From: Wenyingzhuangia heitensis
GTDB taxonomy: Bacteria > Bacteroidota > Bacteroidia > Flavobacteriales > Flavobacteriaceae
Direction of reading: 5' to 3'
Assembly: GCF_011762155.1 (NCBI RefSeq)
Contig: NZ_JAASQL010000001.1
Coordinates: 1,178,001 to 1,242,000, forward strand
Length of the DNA stretch: 64,000 nt
Made by a program: the position numbers and the translations under genes. Under the pieces are notes generated by a model. The model saw only the letters and a list, made by a program, of their open reading frames with translations. It was not told where the DNA came from and searched no databases. Each line of letters starts with the position of its first letter. Position 1 is the first letter of the stretch. Below are positions 9,199 through 18,457 of the stretch, in pieces.

Positions 9199-10034
9199 TA
9201 GTCCAAATGAGTTTTTGAAGATTCCCAACCTATAATTGCTGACTTTCTGATGGTTCCCCACATATAATTTCCTATAATTCCGCTAGCTCTAATAACTCTG
9301 TGGCAGGGAATTAAAAATGCAATAGGATTGTTGCCAATGGCAGTTCCTACAGCTCTTGAGGCTTTTGGACTGTTAATTTGATGTGCAATGTTTCCATAAG
9401 TTTCTAATTTTCCTACAGGAATTGTAAGTAAAGCCTCCCATACTTTTAGTTGAAAAGGAGTTCCTTTTAGGTGTAGTAGTAAAGGGGAGTTTTGTTTTTC
9501 TAGGGTGTTAAAAACTTGTAGTGCTTTAATTTGTAAAGGGTGTTCTTTGTCTAAATATGAAGCGTTACTAAAAGTGGTTTTTAGTTTTTTTATAGCATCT
9601 TTAGGCTCATCAATAAAAGAAATACTACAGATTCCTTTTACTGTATTTGCAATAAGTATGGTTCCAAAAAGGGTAGGGTAGTGTTTGTAGTAAATAGTTA
9701 AGTTTTGACCGTTGTTTTTGTATTCACCTGGAGTCATTCCTTCAATATTTACAAATAAATCATGTAGTCTACTAGTACTAGATAATCCAATTTGATGTGC
9801 TGTTGTAAACAATGTTTGTTTGGGTGCCAATAATAATTGTTTGGCATGTTGTATACTAATGTATTGCAAAAACTTTTTAGGACTCACACCTGCCCATTCA
9901 GTAAAAATTTTTTGTAAATGAAACGGACTAATGTTTACAGCCTTAGCCAACTCGTCTAAACTAGGTTGTGTAGTTGCATTTTTTTGCAAATAAGTAATGG
10001 CCTTGGCAATTGAGTGGTAGTGTGTCTGTTCCAT
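9198..10034 (-). CDS. ada: Ada-like regulator/O6-methylguanine-DNA methyltransferase without N-terminal Ada domain
   Basis: The 278-residue protein joins an AraC-type double helix-turn-helix (residues ~10-105, with PSLDELAKAVNISPFHLQKIF) to a methylguanine-DNA methyltransferase domain (~115-270) whose acceptor motif IPCHRVI places the cysteine at residue 244. It lacks the ~75-residue four-cysteine zinc domain at the N-terminus that in E. coli Ada takes methyl groups from phosphotriesters and switches on DNA binding. It can therefore repair O6-methylguanine, but how it would sense damage is unclear. It is the first gene of the ada-alkB pair. A -7 element (TACCTTTG) lies 11 bases upstream of the start codon. 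Confidence 0.93.
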   Translation of the reverse strand: MEQTHYHSIAKAITYLQKNATTQPSLDELAKAVNISPFHLQKIFTEWAGVSPKKFLQYISIQHAKQLLLAPKQTLFTTAHQIGLSSTSRLHDLFVNIEGMTPGEYKNNGQNLTIYYKHYPTLFGTILIANTVKGICSISFIDEPKDAIKKLKTTFSNASYLDKEHPLQIKALQVFNTLEKQNSPLLLHLKGTPFQLKVWEALLTIPVGKLETYGNIAHQINSPKASRAVGTAIGNNPIAFLIPCHRVIRASGIIGNYMWGTIRKSAIIGWESSKTHLD

Positions 10035-10045
10035 AAAATATAGAA

Positions 10046-10053
10046 CAAAGGTA
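10046..10053 (-). promoter_or_regulatory. -7 element of the ada-alkB operon
   Basis: On the minus strand this reads TACCTTTG, a full match to TAnnTTTG, ending 11 bases before the ada start codon, so the leader would be only a few bases. No TTG lies at the -33 spacing, which could mean activation by Ada itself. Confidence 0.5.
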
Positions 10054-10097
10054 GGTTTCCTTTTTTACTTCTAAAATCCGATTCTTGTGAAACTAAA

Positions 10098-10126
10098 AAA
10101 GATGAAACTTTTATAGTTTCATCTTT
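10098..10126 (-). terminator. Terminator of the RimK/GCS2/amidohydrolase operon
   Basis: A 12-base perfect stem (10098-10109 with 10115-10126) and 5-base loop lie just after the amidohydrolase stop codon. On the minus strand a run of T follows the stem. It separates this operon from ada-alkB. Confidence 0.85.
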
Positions 10127-10130
10127 AGGC

Positions 10131-10850
10131 TTATAATTTATATTTATTGTTTTCAATATTTGTTTGTTGCTCTATAATTTGTTTGATAGATTTATAAATC
10201 ACTTTTTTTAAATCTTCATTTATTTTGTTCTGAAATGAAAATTTTTGGTTGATTTCTATTTCTATTCCTACATAGTTTTTAGAAAATTGTTTTCTTAAAG
10301 TTTTAGTAAATCCATCACTAATACCTTTGTACGGATAGTTACAGCGTATATTTAGCTCTGGAGCTCTCTTTTTTAATTCAGCTTTTAATAATTGTGCTAT
10401 TTTTTTTTCGTGTATTGATGAAGGGTCATATAACAAACCAATATCACATTTTCTGGTTACTCCGTTAAAAACAGGAGTAAAACTATGTACGGATATATGA
10501 AAAATACAATGTTTAGAATGTATTAAACTTTCTATTTGCTGAATTACCTTGTCTCTATAAATAAGATAATATTGTTGTATTAAAAGTTGTTTTTCTTTTT
10601 TGTCTAGTTTTTTTGTAAACTCAGAAAACAGCATCGGATGATGTAAAGATCTATTAAGTTCTATAAATAGTCTGCTAATTTCATTGCTTTTATGAAATAC
10701 GGCTAAAGGCCTTAAATACTTAAAAAGATCTAAGGCACCCTTGTCATAAGCTCTATGAGTTTGTAAAACTAATTCTTGACTTAGAAAAAGAGAATCATAG
10801 GCTAATGGAATTTTATTTCCACCGTGTTCGCAAGTTAAAAGTAGTTTCAT
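10131..10850 (-). CDS. N-formylglutamate amidohydrolase-like enzyme
   Basis: The 239-residue protein belongs to the N-formylglutamate amidohydrolase family (zinc-dependent, phosphorylase/hydrolase-like fold). Family blocks are the N-terminal TCEHGGNKIP, SVHSFTP with CDIGLLYD, and GIEIEINQ. Classical members (HutG type) remove formate from N-formylglutamate in histidine breakdown, but no hut genes lie here. Instead it ends a tight operon: 3 bases after the GCS2-type ligase, itself 1 base after the RimK-like ligase. That conserved neighbourhood suggests it hydrolyses an amide in the product of the two ligases, or supplies a substrate. The exact substrate cannot be read from the sequence. Confidence 0.88.
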   Translation of the reverse strand: MKLLLTCEHGGNKIPLAYDSLFLSQELVLQTHRAYDKGALDLFKYLRPLAVFHKSNEISRLFIELNRSLHHPMLFSEFTKKLDKKEKQLLIQQYYLIYRDKVIQQIESLIHSKHCIFHISVHSFTPVFNGVTRKCDIGLLYDPSSIHEKKIAQLLKAELKKRAPELNIRCNYPYKGISDGFTKTLRKQFSKNYVGIEIEINQKFSFQNKINEDLKKVIYKSIKQIIEQQTNIENNKYKL

Positions 10851-10853
10851 GTT

Positions 10854-12080
10854 TTAGGTATCAAATAAAACGTTTTGTTGTAAACAGTCTGCTAATTTTG
10901 TGTAAACTTTTTGAATATTTTTTTCAGAAAGGTCTGACTTTAACGAATTTTCTATACGTGTAGCTAAGGTTCCTTTTTCTAAAATTATTTCAATAGCAGA
11001 TTGGTAGTTTTTAGGAATTTGATTGGCTACTGTTTTGTATAAATATTTCCATACATTTTTAACCGTTTCTGTTTTTGTGATTCCTAATTCTTTTAAATAA
11101 TCTGTATTAGTAATAATTGAATTTTCTCCTTGTTTTATACAAGTGTTTAAAATTGAAGCTAATTCTTTTTCGTGCCATTTTTTTTGAGAAGTTAAAGAGG
11201 TATAAGGTGTTGTTACCAATACTTTTAAAACCTGAGTCACCAATATGGCAATGGCAATATCTGCTTTAGGACATTCTTGAATATCAATAACTCTAATCTC
11301 AATTGCATTTCTATCAAAGCGAGCAATGGCACCTCTAGAGTTTACAAAATAATGATCTAATATTTTTTCTTTATCAAAAGGCTCTATGGCTTTTTTGATG
11401 GGGTCAAAAATAGAAACTTCATACTCATTTCTACTAAAAGCTTGTTCTGGAATTACGCTACCTGCAATAATTGGGATTTCTTTTTGATTGTATTTATAGC
11501 TTTCTAATCTACTGTCTTTAAAACCGGTAAAATTACCGTCTAATACAGGAGAGCTGGCACACAAACCGGGTAAAATAGGTAGTAAAATACGAATAGCTGC
11601 ATGTAGTTTTTCAAACTCAGCATCGTTATAAAAAGGCAGGTTAATGTGCATGCTTTGTAAGTTGCTCCATCCGTGACCTTTGCAGTTAAAAATGGTGTTA
11701 TACAACTCATAAATTTCGTTAGAGCCGTGTTCCCAAAGTTTTGTTTCCGTAAAAGGATCCATTAGCGGGTGACAAGCAGTTCCTAATAATTTACTGTCTG
11801 TTTCTGTTAATAAGTGGTTAATCTCAATAATGTTTTTATGAAAATCAATATCTAATCCTGTTAAATCTGCAACAGGATTTTGAGTTTTAATTTCTACAAC
11901 ATGCGCTACCAATTCGTTACTCCAACCAATGGTTCCGTTGTTAATATCATCAACCAAAGTTCCATTTTTTGCCGTTAATAAATCGGCTACTTTTGGGGCT
12001 ACTTTAAAGGTAGAATTGTTAATTAACATGTATTCAAGTTCAATTCCGTAAACTTCAAATAATTTATATTTTGTTTTCAT
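10854..12080 (-). CDS. GCS2-type carboxylate-amine ligase (glutamate-cysteine ligase-like)
   Basis: The 408-residue protein shows the glutamine-synthetase-like fold of the GCS2 family: YGIELEYML near the N-terminus (metal/ATP glutamates), EIKTQNP, MHINLPF, and AIARFDRNAIEIRVID. Such enzymes join glutamate or a similar acid to an amine through an acyl-phosphate. The nearest known role is gamma-glutamylcysteine synthesis, but members in this genomic setting are of unknown specificity. Neighbours are a RimK-like ATP-grasp ligase 1 base upstream and an N-formylglutamate amidohydrolase-like gene 3 bases downstream. The window has no glutathione synthetase, so I do not call it gshA. Confidence 0.88.
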   Translation of the reverse strand: MKTKYKLFEVYGIELEYMLINNSTFKVAPKVADLLTAKNGTLVDDINNGTIGWSNELVAHVVEIKTQNPVADLTGLDIDFHKNIIEINHLLTETDSKLLGTACHPLMDPFTETKLWEHGSNEIYELYNTIFNCKGHGWSNLQSMHINLPFYNDAEFEKLHAAIRILLPILPGLCASSPVLDGNFTGFKDSRLESYKYNQKEIPIIAGSVIPEQAFSRNEYEVSIFDPIKKAIEPFDKEKILDHYFVNSRGAIARFDRNAIEIRVIDIQECPKADIAIAILVTQVLKVLVTTPYTSLTSQKKWHEKELASILNTCIKQGENSIITNTDYLKELGITKTETVKNVWKYLYKTVANQIPKNYQSAIEIILEKGTLATRIENSLKSDLSEKNIQKVYTKLADCLQQNVLFDT

Positions 12081-12081
12081 C

Positions 12082-13530
12082 TTATGATAAAACTCTAGTT
12101 TTAAAAGCTTCTAATATGGTTGTGTAAATTAAATCTCCGTAATATTCATCTTCTACACCTACATCAATGTTTGGATTGTCATTAATTTCAATCACCATAG
12201 GTTGATTGTTTACTATTTTTATATCGATACCATATAAGCCTAAGCCCATAATTTTGGCAGATTTTAAAGCTATGTTTACTACTTTTTTAGGAACTTTTTC
12301 TATAGGGAAACAATCAGAATCTCCATCTTGTTCTTTCTTTTTTTTAGCATTCCAGTTGTAAATTTGCCAATGGTCTTTAGCCATAAAATACCTGCAAGCA
12401 TAAAATACTTTTCCGTCTAGTACACCAATTCTCCAATCGTAGCTAGAGGGACAAAATTCTTGTGCTATAATCAAATCAGATTCTTGTAACATTAATTGGG
12501 TAAGCTCTTTGTATTCTTGTTCTGTTTTGGCTTTTTTTACACCAAAAGAAAATGTCGAATCGGGAGTTTTTAACACACAAGGCAAACCAATTTCTTGCAA
12601 CACTTCTTCTTGATTGTTAACGTGAATAATACGGGTTTTAGGAGTGTTGATGTTTGCATTTTGCAAAGCTTCTGCCATATACACTTTGTTGCAACATTTT
12701 AAAATTGCATCTGGATAGTCTATAATAGCAATATCTTGCTGTTGTGCTTTGCGGGCAAAGGTATAGGCCTCATTATTCACCTCGGTACTTTGTCTAATAA
12801 ATAAAGCATCAAAAGAGCTTAGTCTAGACAGGTCTTTAGGTTCAATAATTTCGGTATAAATTTTTAGCTTCTCAGCAATTTCCATAAACTTTTTTAAAGC
12901 TTTAGAATTGCTAGGGGGTGCAGGGTCGTTTTTGTTAACTAAAATAGCCAAATCAAAATCGTGTTTAACTTGTTTGGGTTGGTCGTATCTTTTTTTAGAG
13001 AAATATTGACTAGCAAATTCTTGAGCTAACTCTATGTGAGCTGCTGGAATTTCTGCTTCTGTAATAGCTTTGATGTTATGCACATGCCATTTGTAATCAA
13101 AATTAAAAGTGATTCTTAAAAACGGAATCTGAAAATGTTTGTAAAACAAGGCACTAAGTTCTTTGTATTTTTGAGCTACGTTTTGTCCAAAATAAATACT
13201 GAGTGTAAAGTTTTGAGATTTGATGGATTTTAAACTTTGTTGGATAATTTCATCAAACTCATCGGATACTATTTTAACCAATTCTAACTTATCTAAATCT
13301 ACCAAATTTTTAACGGTTGGAGATACACGATGTCCTCTGGCTTCTGCCAATAGAGATACGTAATATCCTTTAGATTGGTAACTGTAATCTTTACATAAAT
13401 TAAAGATTCTTCCTTTTTTTAATAAAGAATAAGTTGGGTTGGTAAGGTAATCTTGCGAAGAAATAACTGTAATGTCATCAGCTAAAAAAAGCCATTTTTC
13501 AGGTTGATTTACAACTAAATACTTGTTCAT
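12082..13530 (-). CDS. RimK-family ATP-grasp ligase with N-terminal RLAN domain
   Basis: The 482-residue protein has a RimK-type ATP-grasp domain in its second half (about 280-480). Visible parts are the CVLKTPDSTFSFGVKKA glycine/serine loop, AQEFCPSSYDWRIGVLDGK, GLGLYGIDIK and the metal-binding end EINDNPNID. The first ~200 residues fit the RLAN extension found on this subfamily. Classical RimK adds glutamates to ribosomal protein S6 and is about 300 residues; this form is longer and always belongs to a cassette. It is the first gene of an operon with the GCS2-type ligase and the amidohydrolase-like gene. It probably forms a peptide or isopeptide bond in a small metabolite or on a protein tail; the substrate is unknown. 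Confidence 0.9.
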   Translation of the reverse strand: MNKYLVVNQPEKWLFLADDITVISSQDYLTNPTYSLLKKGRIFNLCKDYSYQSKGYYVSLLAEARGHRVSPTVKNLVDLDKLELVKIVSDEFDEIIQQSLKSIKSQNFTLSIYFGQNVAQKYKELSALFYKHFQIPFLRITFNFDYKWHVHNIKAITEAEIPAAHIELAQEFASQYFSKKRYDQPKQVKHDFDLAILVNKNDPAPPSNSKALKKFMEIAEKLKIYTEIIEPKDLSRLSSFDALFIRQSTEVNNEAYTFARKAQQQDIAIIDYPDAILKCCNKVYMAEALQNANINTPKTRIIHVNNQEEVLQEIGLPCVLKTPDSTFSFGVKKAKTEQEYKELTQLMLQESDLIIAQEFCPSSYDWRIGVLDGKVFYACRYFMAKDHWQIYNWNAKKKKEQDGDSDCFPIEKVPKKVVNIALKSAKIMGLGLYGIDIKIVNNQPMVIEINDNPNIDVGVEDEYYGDLIYTTILEAFKTRVLS

Positions 13531-13630
13531 TTAAAGGTTTTCATTTGTGTTAAATTTTGGATTAAATGTATATGAAAAATAAATACAAAAATGAAAAATA
13601 ATATTTTTTTTTAGCCTTTAAAAATAATGG

Positions 13631-14830
13631 TTAAGAAGTAATTGTCTGTTTTTTATTTTGAAAGGTTAGTTTAACTGTTGCTCCTTTTGTTTTGTTGTTT
13701 ATTACGGTAATGTCTGCATTGTGTACATCAATAATTAGTTTAACCAAAGCCAAACCAAGTCCTTTGTTATTGTCTACATGCTCTTTTCCCGATGCAAAAA
13801 GTTTGTATAAATTGGCAAGTGCATAATCGCTAAAACCATCACCTTCATCAATTATAGAACAAATAATTTTATCCTCTGTGTTTTCAATGTTAATGGTAAT
13901 GTTTGTGTTTTCGTGCGAGTGTTTTATTGCATTTTCTAAAATATTGTCTAAACAATATAAAATAAGTTGAGGGTCTCCGTGAATATAAGTGTCTGGTTGA
14001 TTTTCGTTAATAAAAAGTTGTTGATTTTTAGCTCTTAACATTTTATCGACTTTAATTTTTAAAATTCCTAAAATTTCTTTTAGTGGAATATTTACTCCTT
14101 TTAAAAACTGGTTGCTTGTTCTTAATTCTGTAATTCTTAAACTTAGTTTAGAAAAAGACAGTAATCTGTTGGCAGAAACATCTAACAAGTTAACAAATTC
14201 AATTAATTCTGATGATTTTAGTTTGTCTTTTAAAACATTAATAAATCCCATAATTCCGTTTAATGGGGTGTTTATTTCATGACTAATAATGGTTAAAAAC
14301 TCATTTTTGGCAATGTCTAAAGTTTCTAGTTCTTTATTTGCTTGTTGTAATTTTTGATTGGCATCTTTTACTTCTAAAGTTCTGCTTTTAATTTCATCTT
14401 CTAGCCAAGTGTTCACATTTTTTAATTGATCTTGACTTTGTTTTAGTTCCAAATGTGTTTTAACTCTTTGTAGTAGCTCTCTAGCGTTAAAAGGTTTGGT
14501 TACATAATCTTGTCCGCCTACTTCAAAACCTTTTATAATTTGGTTTTCTTCTGTCATGGCTGTTAAAAAAATGACGGGTATTTTTTTTAGGTGCTCTATT
14601 TTTCTAATTTCTAAGCAAGCCTCAAATCCATCCATTACAGGCATGTTTACATCTAAAAGAATCAAATCAAAATCTTTTGTTTTTTTTAGAGTGTCTACAG
14701 CTTTTTGGCCATCTGTAGCTACTCCAATAATATAATTTTGATCTTTTAACAAGCTACCTAGCACTTGTATGTTTTTTTGTTGATCGTCAACAATTAATAT
14801 TTTGGGGGTTTTGGGTTTGCAAATAAACAT
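13631..14830 (-). CDS. Response-regulator receiver fused to histidine kinase (REC-HisKA-HATPase)
   Basis: The 399-residue cytosolic protein has a receiver domain first (residues ~8-125: acidic pocket D15/D16, phosphoacceptor D60 in LILLDVNMPVMDG, K112), a coiled coil (~130-175), a dimerisation/phosphoacceptor helix (H184 in ISHEINTPLNG) and an ATP-binding domain (~270-390, GDGFSDYAL and GLGLALVKL). It has no sensor or membrane segment, so its input is probably phosphorylation of its own receiver by another kinase. The obvious source is the large hybrid kinase 36 bases upstream on the same strand. Output partner not visible. Confidence 0.92.
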   Translation of the reverse strand: MFICKPKTPKILIVDDQQKNIQVLGSLLKDQNYIIGVATDGQKAVDTLKKTKDFDLILLDVNMPVMDGFEACLEIRKIEHLKKIPVIFLTAMTEENQIIKGFEVGGQDYVTKPFNARELLQRVKTHLELKQSQDQLKNVNTWLEDEIKSRTLEVKDANQKLQQANKELETLDIAKNEFLTIISHEINTPLNGIMGFINVLKDKLKSSELIEFVNLLDVSANRLLSFSKLSLRITELRTSNQFLKGVNIPLKEILGILKIKVDKMLRAKNQQLFINENQPDTYIHGDPQLILYCLDNILENAIKHSHENTNITINIENTEDKIICSIIDEGDGFSDYALANLYKLFASGKEHVDNNKGLGLALVKLIIDVHNADITVINNKTKGATVKLTFQNKKQTITS

Positions 14831-14866
14831 AGCTTGTCGTAAAAGGGGGTATTAAATTTTTAGTAC

Positions 14867-17800
14867 TTAGTCTATATAAGATTTCAGTTTTTTTATTTTA
14901 TTGGGTAGTTGTTTTAACGTAAAAATTAAATCATCAAATTCAAAATTTTCTGCGTGTAGACAAATCGTTTTAGAAAAATCTATCATCAGTTTATTATTGT
15001 GTTTTTTAGATGTATCAAGAAGCTCTTTTCCAAAATCTTCCATCTCATTTATAATATTGTTCTCTAATAGAGGTGCTAATTGGGGTAAAAGGTTAGACTC
15101 TAATTTTTGTATAAAAATAGGAAGTACTTCTATTTCTTTTTGATTTATTGGATAATCATCCGTTTTGGTGGGTTGAATTACACTTGTGTCTATATATGTT
15201 AAATATTTTTTAGTTTTTGTAAAAAAGAGTTGAATATCTAAAGGCTTTATAATATACTCATCAAAACATTGTTTTAGTTTTTCTTTTTCCAGATCACTTT
15301 TGATAGATGCAGTAATGGCAAATATGGGAATGTTTTTAGTTTTTTTGTTTTGTTTAATAGCCATAGCAGCATCATATCCATTTAAAACAGGCATACGCAA
15401 ATCCATAAAAATAATGTCAGGAATTATTTCTGTAGCAATATCAATAGCTTGTTGTCCGTTTTTAGCTTGATAAAGTTCTAGGTTTGGGGAGTTGTAAAAT
15501 AAATCTAAAATTAAATCTCTATTTTCTTTTACATCATCAACAACTAAAAGTTTTGCGTTGCTAAATAATAAATTTGAACTATCAAAAACGGTTTCTGTTT
15601 CTTCAATATCATCATAAGAAACTTCTATATTGGGTAGTTTAACGGTAAAAGAAGTTCCTTTGTTTAAACTACTTTCTAAGCTAATAACCCCATTCATAGC
15701 TTTGATTAGTTTTGTGGTAATGGATAGTCCTAATCCTGTACCTCCATATTTAATAATGTTCTGACCTCTTTTTTGAATAAAAGGTTGGAATATTAATTTT
15801 TGTTCATTTTCAGGAATTCCAATTCCGGTGTCCTTAACGGTAATATTTAAGGTGATTTGATTTTTGTTTAATGGTTCTTCTGTAGCTGTAATAAATAGTT
15901 GAACCCCTCCTTTTTCTGTGAATTTTATAGCGTTGCTTAATAGATTAAATAGAACTTGCCTTATTCTTACTTTGTCTAAAATTAGTATTGGTGGGAGTTG
16001 TGGACTTGTGATTACGTCAAAGTAGATGTTTTTTTTCTCTATTTTTTGAGAAAAGATATCTTTTATTTGTTGACTAATTTTTCTAAGATTTACAGGGGTT
16101 GAGTTAAACTCTATTTTACCAGCTTCAATTTTAGATAGGTCAAGAATGTCATTAATAATTCTTAATAAGTTTTTACTACTTGAGTGTATCGTTTTTATTT
16201 GAGATAATTGTCTGTTGTCTTTTATAGTCGAAGAAAGTTGTTCTGAAAACCCAATAATAGCATTCATAGGGGTTCTAATTTCATGACTCATATTGGCTAA
16301 AAATTCACTTTTAGCTTTGTTGGCATCTTCGGCAGCATTTTTAGCATTTGTAATTTCTTCTTCAGCTTTTTTTAGTAAAGAAATATCTTGAATAGTTCCT
16401 ATTAGTTTTTTGGGAGTATTCTCATCGGTAAAGCTTTCTATTTTTCCTTTAAGATGAAACCATAAGTATTTATTTTGATGTGTGATTATTCTGCAATTAA
16501 AACTGAATTTTCCTTTTTTATTTGTAAACAGAATGTTTAAATGTTCTCTTACTTTTTTAATATCATCAGAATGTACCTTGCTTAATAACCATTTAAAAGT
16601 ATTTTCTTTTTCGTTAGTTTTATATCCTAATTTTTTATAGAGTAAAGAACTTGCTTTTAGTTTGTCTGTTTTATAATTCCATTCCCACCAAGCATACCCT
16701 CCTGTTAAAAATGCATTTTCTAATCGGTTTTTGCTTTTTTTAAGCTTTTCTCTGTTTTTAGAAATAGCTAGGTTTGCATTTTTAAGCTCTTTAGTTCTTG
16801 CTATTACACGCTGTTCTAGGTCATTATTAAGTGTGATAATTTCTTTTTCTTTTTCTTTTAGATCTGTAATATCTGTTCCAATAAAAATTACTTTTTCAGT
16901 TTTATTGTCTTTTCCAGACAGAATTGGTTTTATGTGAATTGTTTGCCAATTTTCTTTATTAGGAATATAAGAATTGACAACTTCTACCGTTAACTGAGTT
17001 TTGTTTTTAATAGCATTTTCTATTTTAGCAATGGGGTTAAGGGGGTTGTTTTTATCTATAATAGAATCTTTATAATTTTTACCCGTTATTTGAGTTAATG
17101 GTTTTTGTAATAGTTGTTCAAAAGCAGGATTAATCCATTCTATTTTACCATTAAGGTCTGTGATTAACATACAATTGTTACTGTTTTTAACTACAGAAGC
17201 TAGTTTTTTTATTTCTTTCTGTCCTAGCTGTTCTTTTAGTTGTAAATAAGAAAACAACCAGGAACAGCATAAAATAAGTATAAAAAGAACAAAAACAGGA
17301 ATGTAAAAGAGCGATAAAACATCAGTTTTTAAAGCTGTTATTTGTTGATTAGAAATAAAGCTTACAACTTTCCAATAATCATCACTAGCAAAATATTTAG
17401 TACGTTCTCCTTTGCTTATAATTTTATTAAAATTTAATGTAGAAAAAGTAGTAATCCCTTCTTTAGAAATACTTTGTCCTTGCTCTTTGTTGTTTATAAT
17501 TGCCCAAGAATTTGGGTGTTTATTAGAAAATGTTTTATCTAACATATCCGGAAACATAAAGCCCCAATTGTCTTTTTTGTTTGGAGACATTAGAAAAAAT
17601 CCATTTTTGTCTAATAAATAAAACTCCCCTTTATGGGCTTTGTTTAGTTTGGTTATTCGTTTTTCTAAAGGAGTTCCTAGATAGGATGCAATTAAAATTC
17701 CAGAATATTTATTATCACAACCATATATTTTACTTCCTACACGTAAAACTTGTTTGATAGGTTTTTCTATAAGTCCGTTCTCTATGTTTAAATCAAACCT

Positions 17801-18292
17801 AGAAAAATAAATGTCTTCATTTTTTAATTCAGAAATTTCTTTAAAATAATACCTGTCAGATTTATCTTGTAATAAAGAGTCTGGTTTAAATTTAGGAAAT
17901 CCTTTTTTGTAATCACACCTTAAAACTTCATTACCGTTAATATCTAATAATCTAATTTGGTCATATATTTTTTTTCTTTTGATAAATTGATAGATTTCCG
18001 TTTTTAAATTTTCGATTGATTTTTTATTATTACAGGAAGCAAAATTACTAGTAGATATTAAATCACTAAGCAATAAAACATCTCTTTGCACAAAAACAAA
18101 ATCATTTTTAATTTCGTTTACCTGTAGTAAAAGTTTTCCTTCTTCTTTGTTTTTTAATTGATCCATTTCAATAGATACTTTATTGGTGTAAAAGAAGTAA
18201 GAAATAGCAAATAAAATAATTGTAAACAAAAAAGATAATTTGATAAATTTTGAAAACAACAAAGTAGTTTTTAGTTTTCTAGGGGTATTCAT
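14867..18292 (-). CDS. Membrane hybrid histidine kinase with two PAS domains and a receiver
   Basis: This 1141-residue kinase has an N-terminal transmembrane helix (~13-31), a ~300-residue periplasmic sensor that looks like a Cache-type domain (SRFDLNIENGLIEKPIKQVLRVGSKIYG, FYLLDKNGFFLMSP), a second helix (~327-348), PAS (~365-480), a coiled coil, a second PAS with PAC (~525-645), HisKA (MSHEIRTPMNAIIGFSEQL), HATPase (NLLSNAIKFT, GTGLGLSIT) and a receiver (DIIFMDLRMPVLNGYDA). The last ~90 residues are helical and resemble a degenerate HPt domain without a clear phosphohistidine motif. It is the first gene of a pair with the REC-kinase downstream, so a phosphorelay between them is likely. No DNA-binding regulator is adjacent. 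Confidence 0.93.
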   Translation of the reverse strand: MNTPRKLKTTLLFSKFIKLSFLFTIILFAISYFFYTNKVSIEMDQLKNKEEGKLLLQVNEIKNDFVFVQRDVLLLSDLISTSNFASCNNKKSIENLKTEIYQFIKRKKIYDQIRLLDINGNEVLRCDYKKGFPKFKPDSLLQDKSDRYYFKEISELKNEDIYFSRFDLNIENGLIEKPIKQVLRVGSKIYGCDNKYSGILIASYLGTPLEKRITKLNKAHKGEFYLLDKNGFFLMSPNKKDNWGFMFPDMLDKTFSNKHPNSWAIINNKEQGQSISKEGITTFSTLNFNKIISKGERTKYFASDDYWKVVSFISNQQITALKTDVLSLFYIPVFVLFILILCCSWLFSYLQLKEQLGQKEIKKLASVVKNSNNCMLITDLNGKIEWINPAFEQLLQKPLTQITGKNYKDSIIDKNNPLNPIAKIENAIKNKTQLTVEVVNSYIPNKENWQTIHIKPILSGKDNKTEKVIFIGTDITDLKEKEKEIITLNNDLEQRVIARTKELKNANLAISKNREKLKKSKNRLENAFLTGGYAWWEWNYKTDKLKASSLLYKKLGYKTNEKENTFKWLLSKVHSDDIKKVREHLNILFTNKKGKFSFNCRIITHQNKYLWFHLKGKIESFTDENTPKKLIGTIQDISLLKKAEEEITNAKNAAEDANKAKSEFLANMSHEIRTPMNAIIGFSEQLSSTIKDNRQLSQIKTIHSSSKNLLRIINDILDLSKIEAGKIEFNSTPVNLRKISQQIKDIFSQKIEKKNIYFDVITSPQLPPILILDKVRIRQVLFNLLSNAIKFTEKGGVQLFITATEEPLNKNQITLNITVKDTGIGIPENEQKLIFQPFIQKRGQNIIKYGGTGLGLSITTKLIKAMNGVISLESSLNKGTSFTVKLPNIEVSYDDIEETETVFDSSNLLFSNAKLLVVDDVKENRDLILDLFYNSPNLELYQAKNGQQAIDIATEIIPDIIFMDLRMPVLNGYDAAMAIKQNKKTKNIPIFAITASIKSDLEKEKLKQCFDEYIIKPLDIQLFFTKTKKYLTYIDTSVIQPTKTDDYPINQKEIEVLPIFIQKLESNLLPQLAPLLENNIINEMEDFGKELLDTSKKHNNKLMIDFSKTICLHAENFEFDDLIFTLKQLPNKIKKLKSYID

Positions 18293-18457
18293 TAGTGTAA
18301 TTTTAATAGATAGTTTAGTTGTAGCTTTTGAGTAAGGTACAAAAGAAAAAGAGGTTTTTTAAAATTAACAGTGAATTTTAGAACTTAAGAAATTGAAGTT
18401 TTTTTAGAAATATATTTAGACAAGAATTTAATATATTGCATAGATAAAAATATAGAT

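Noticed and set aside
9956-10156. Minus-strand 66-codon frame between the amidohydrolase and ada
   Set aside because: It overlaps the start of ada in another frame, crosses the terminator at 10098-10126 and shows no family features.
10854-12080. GCS2-like gene as glutathione synthesis gene gshA
   Set aside because: There is no glutathione synthetase nearby, the neighbourhood is the RimK/amidohydrolase cassette, and YtxJ points to bacillithiol.
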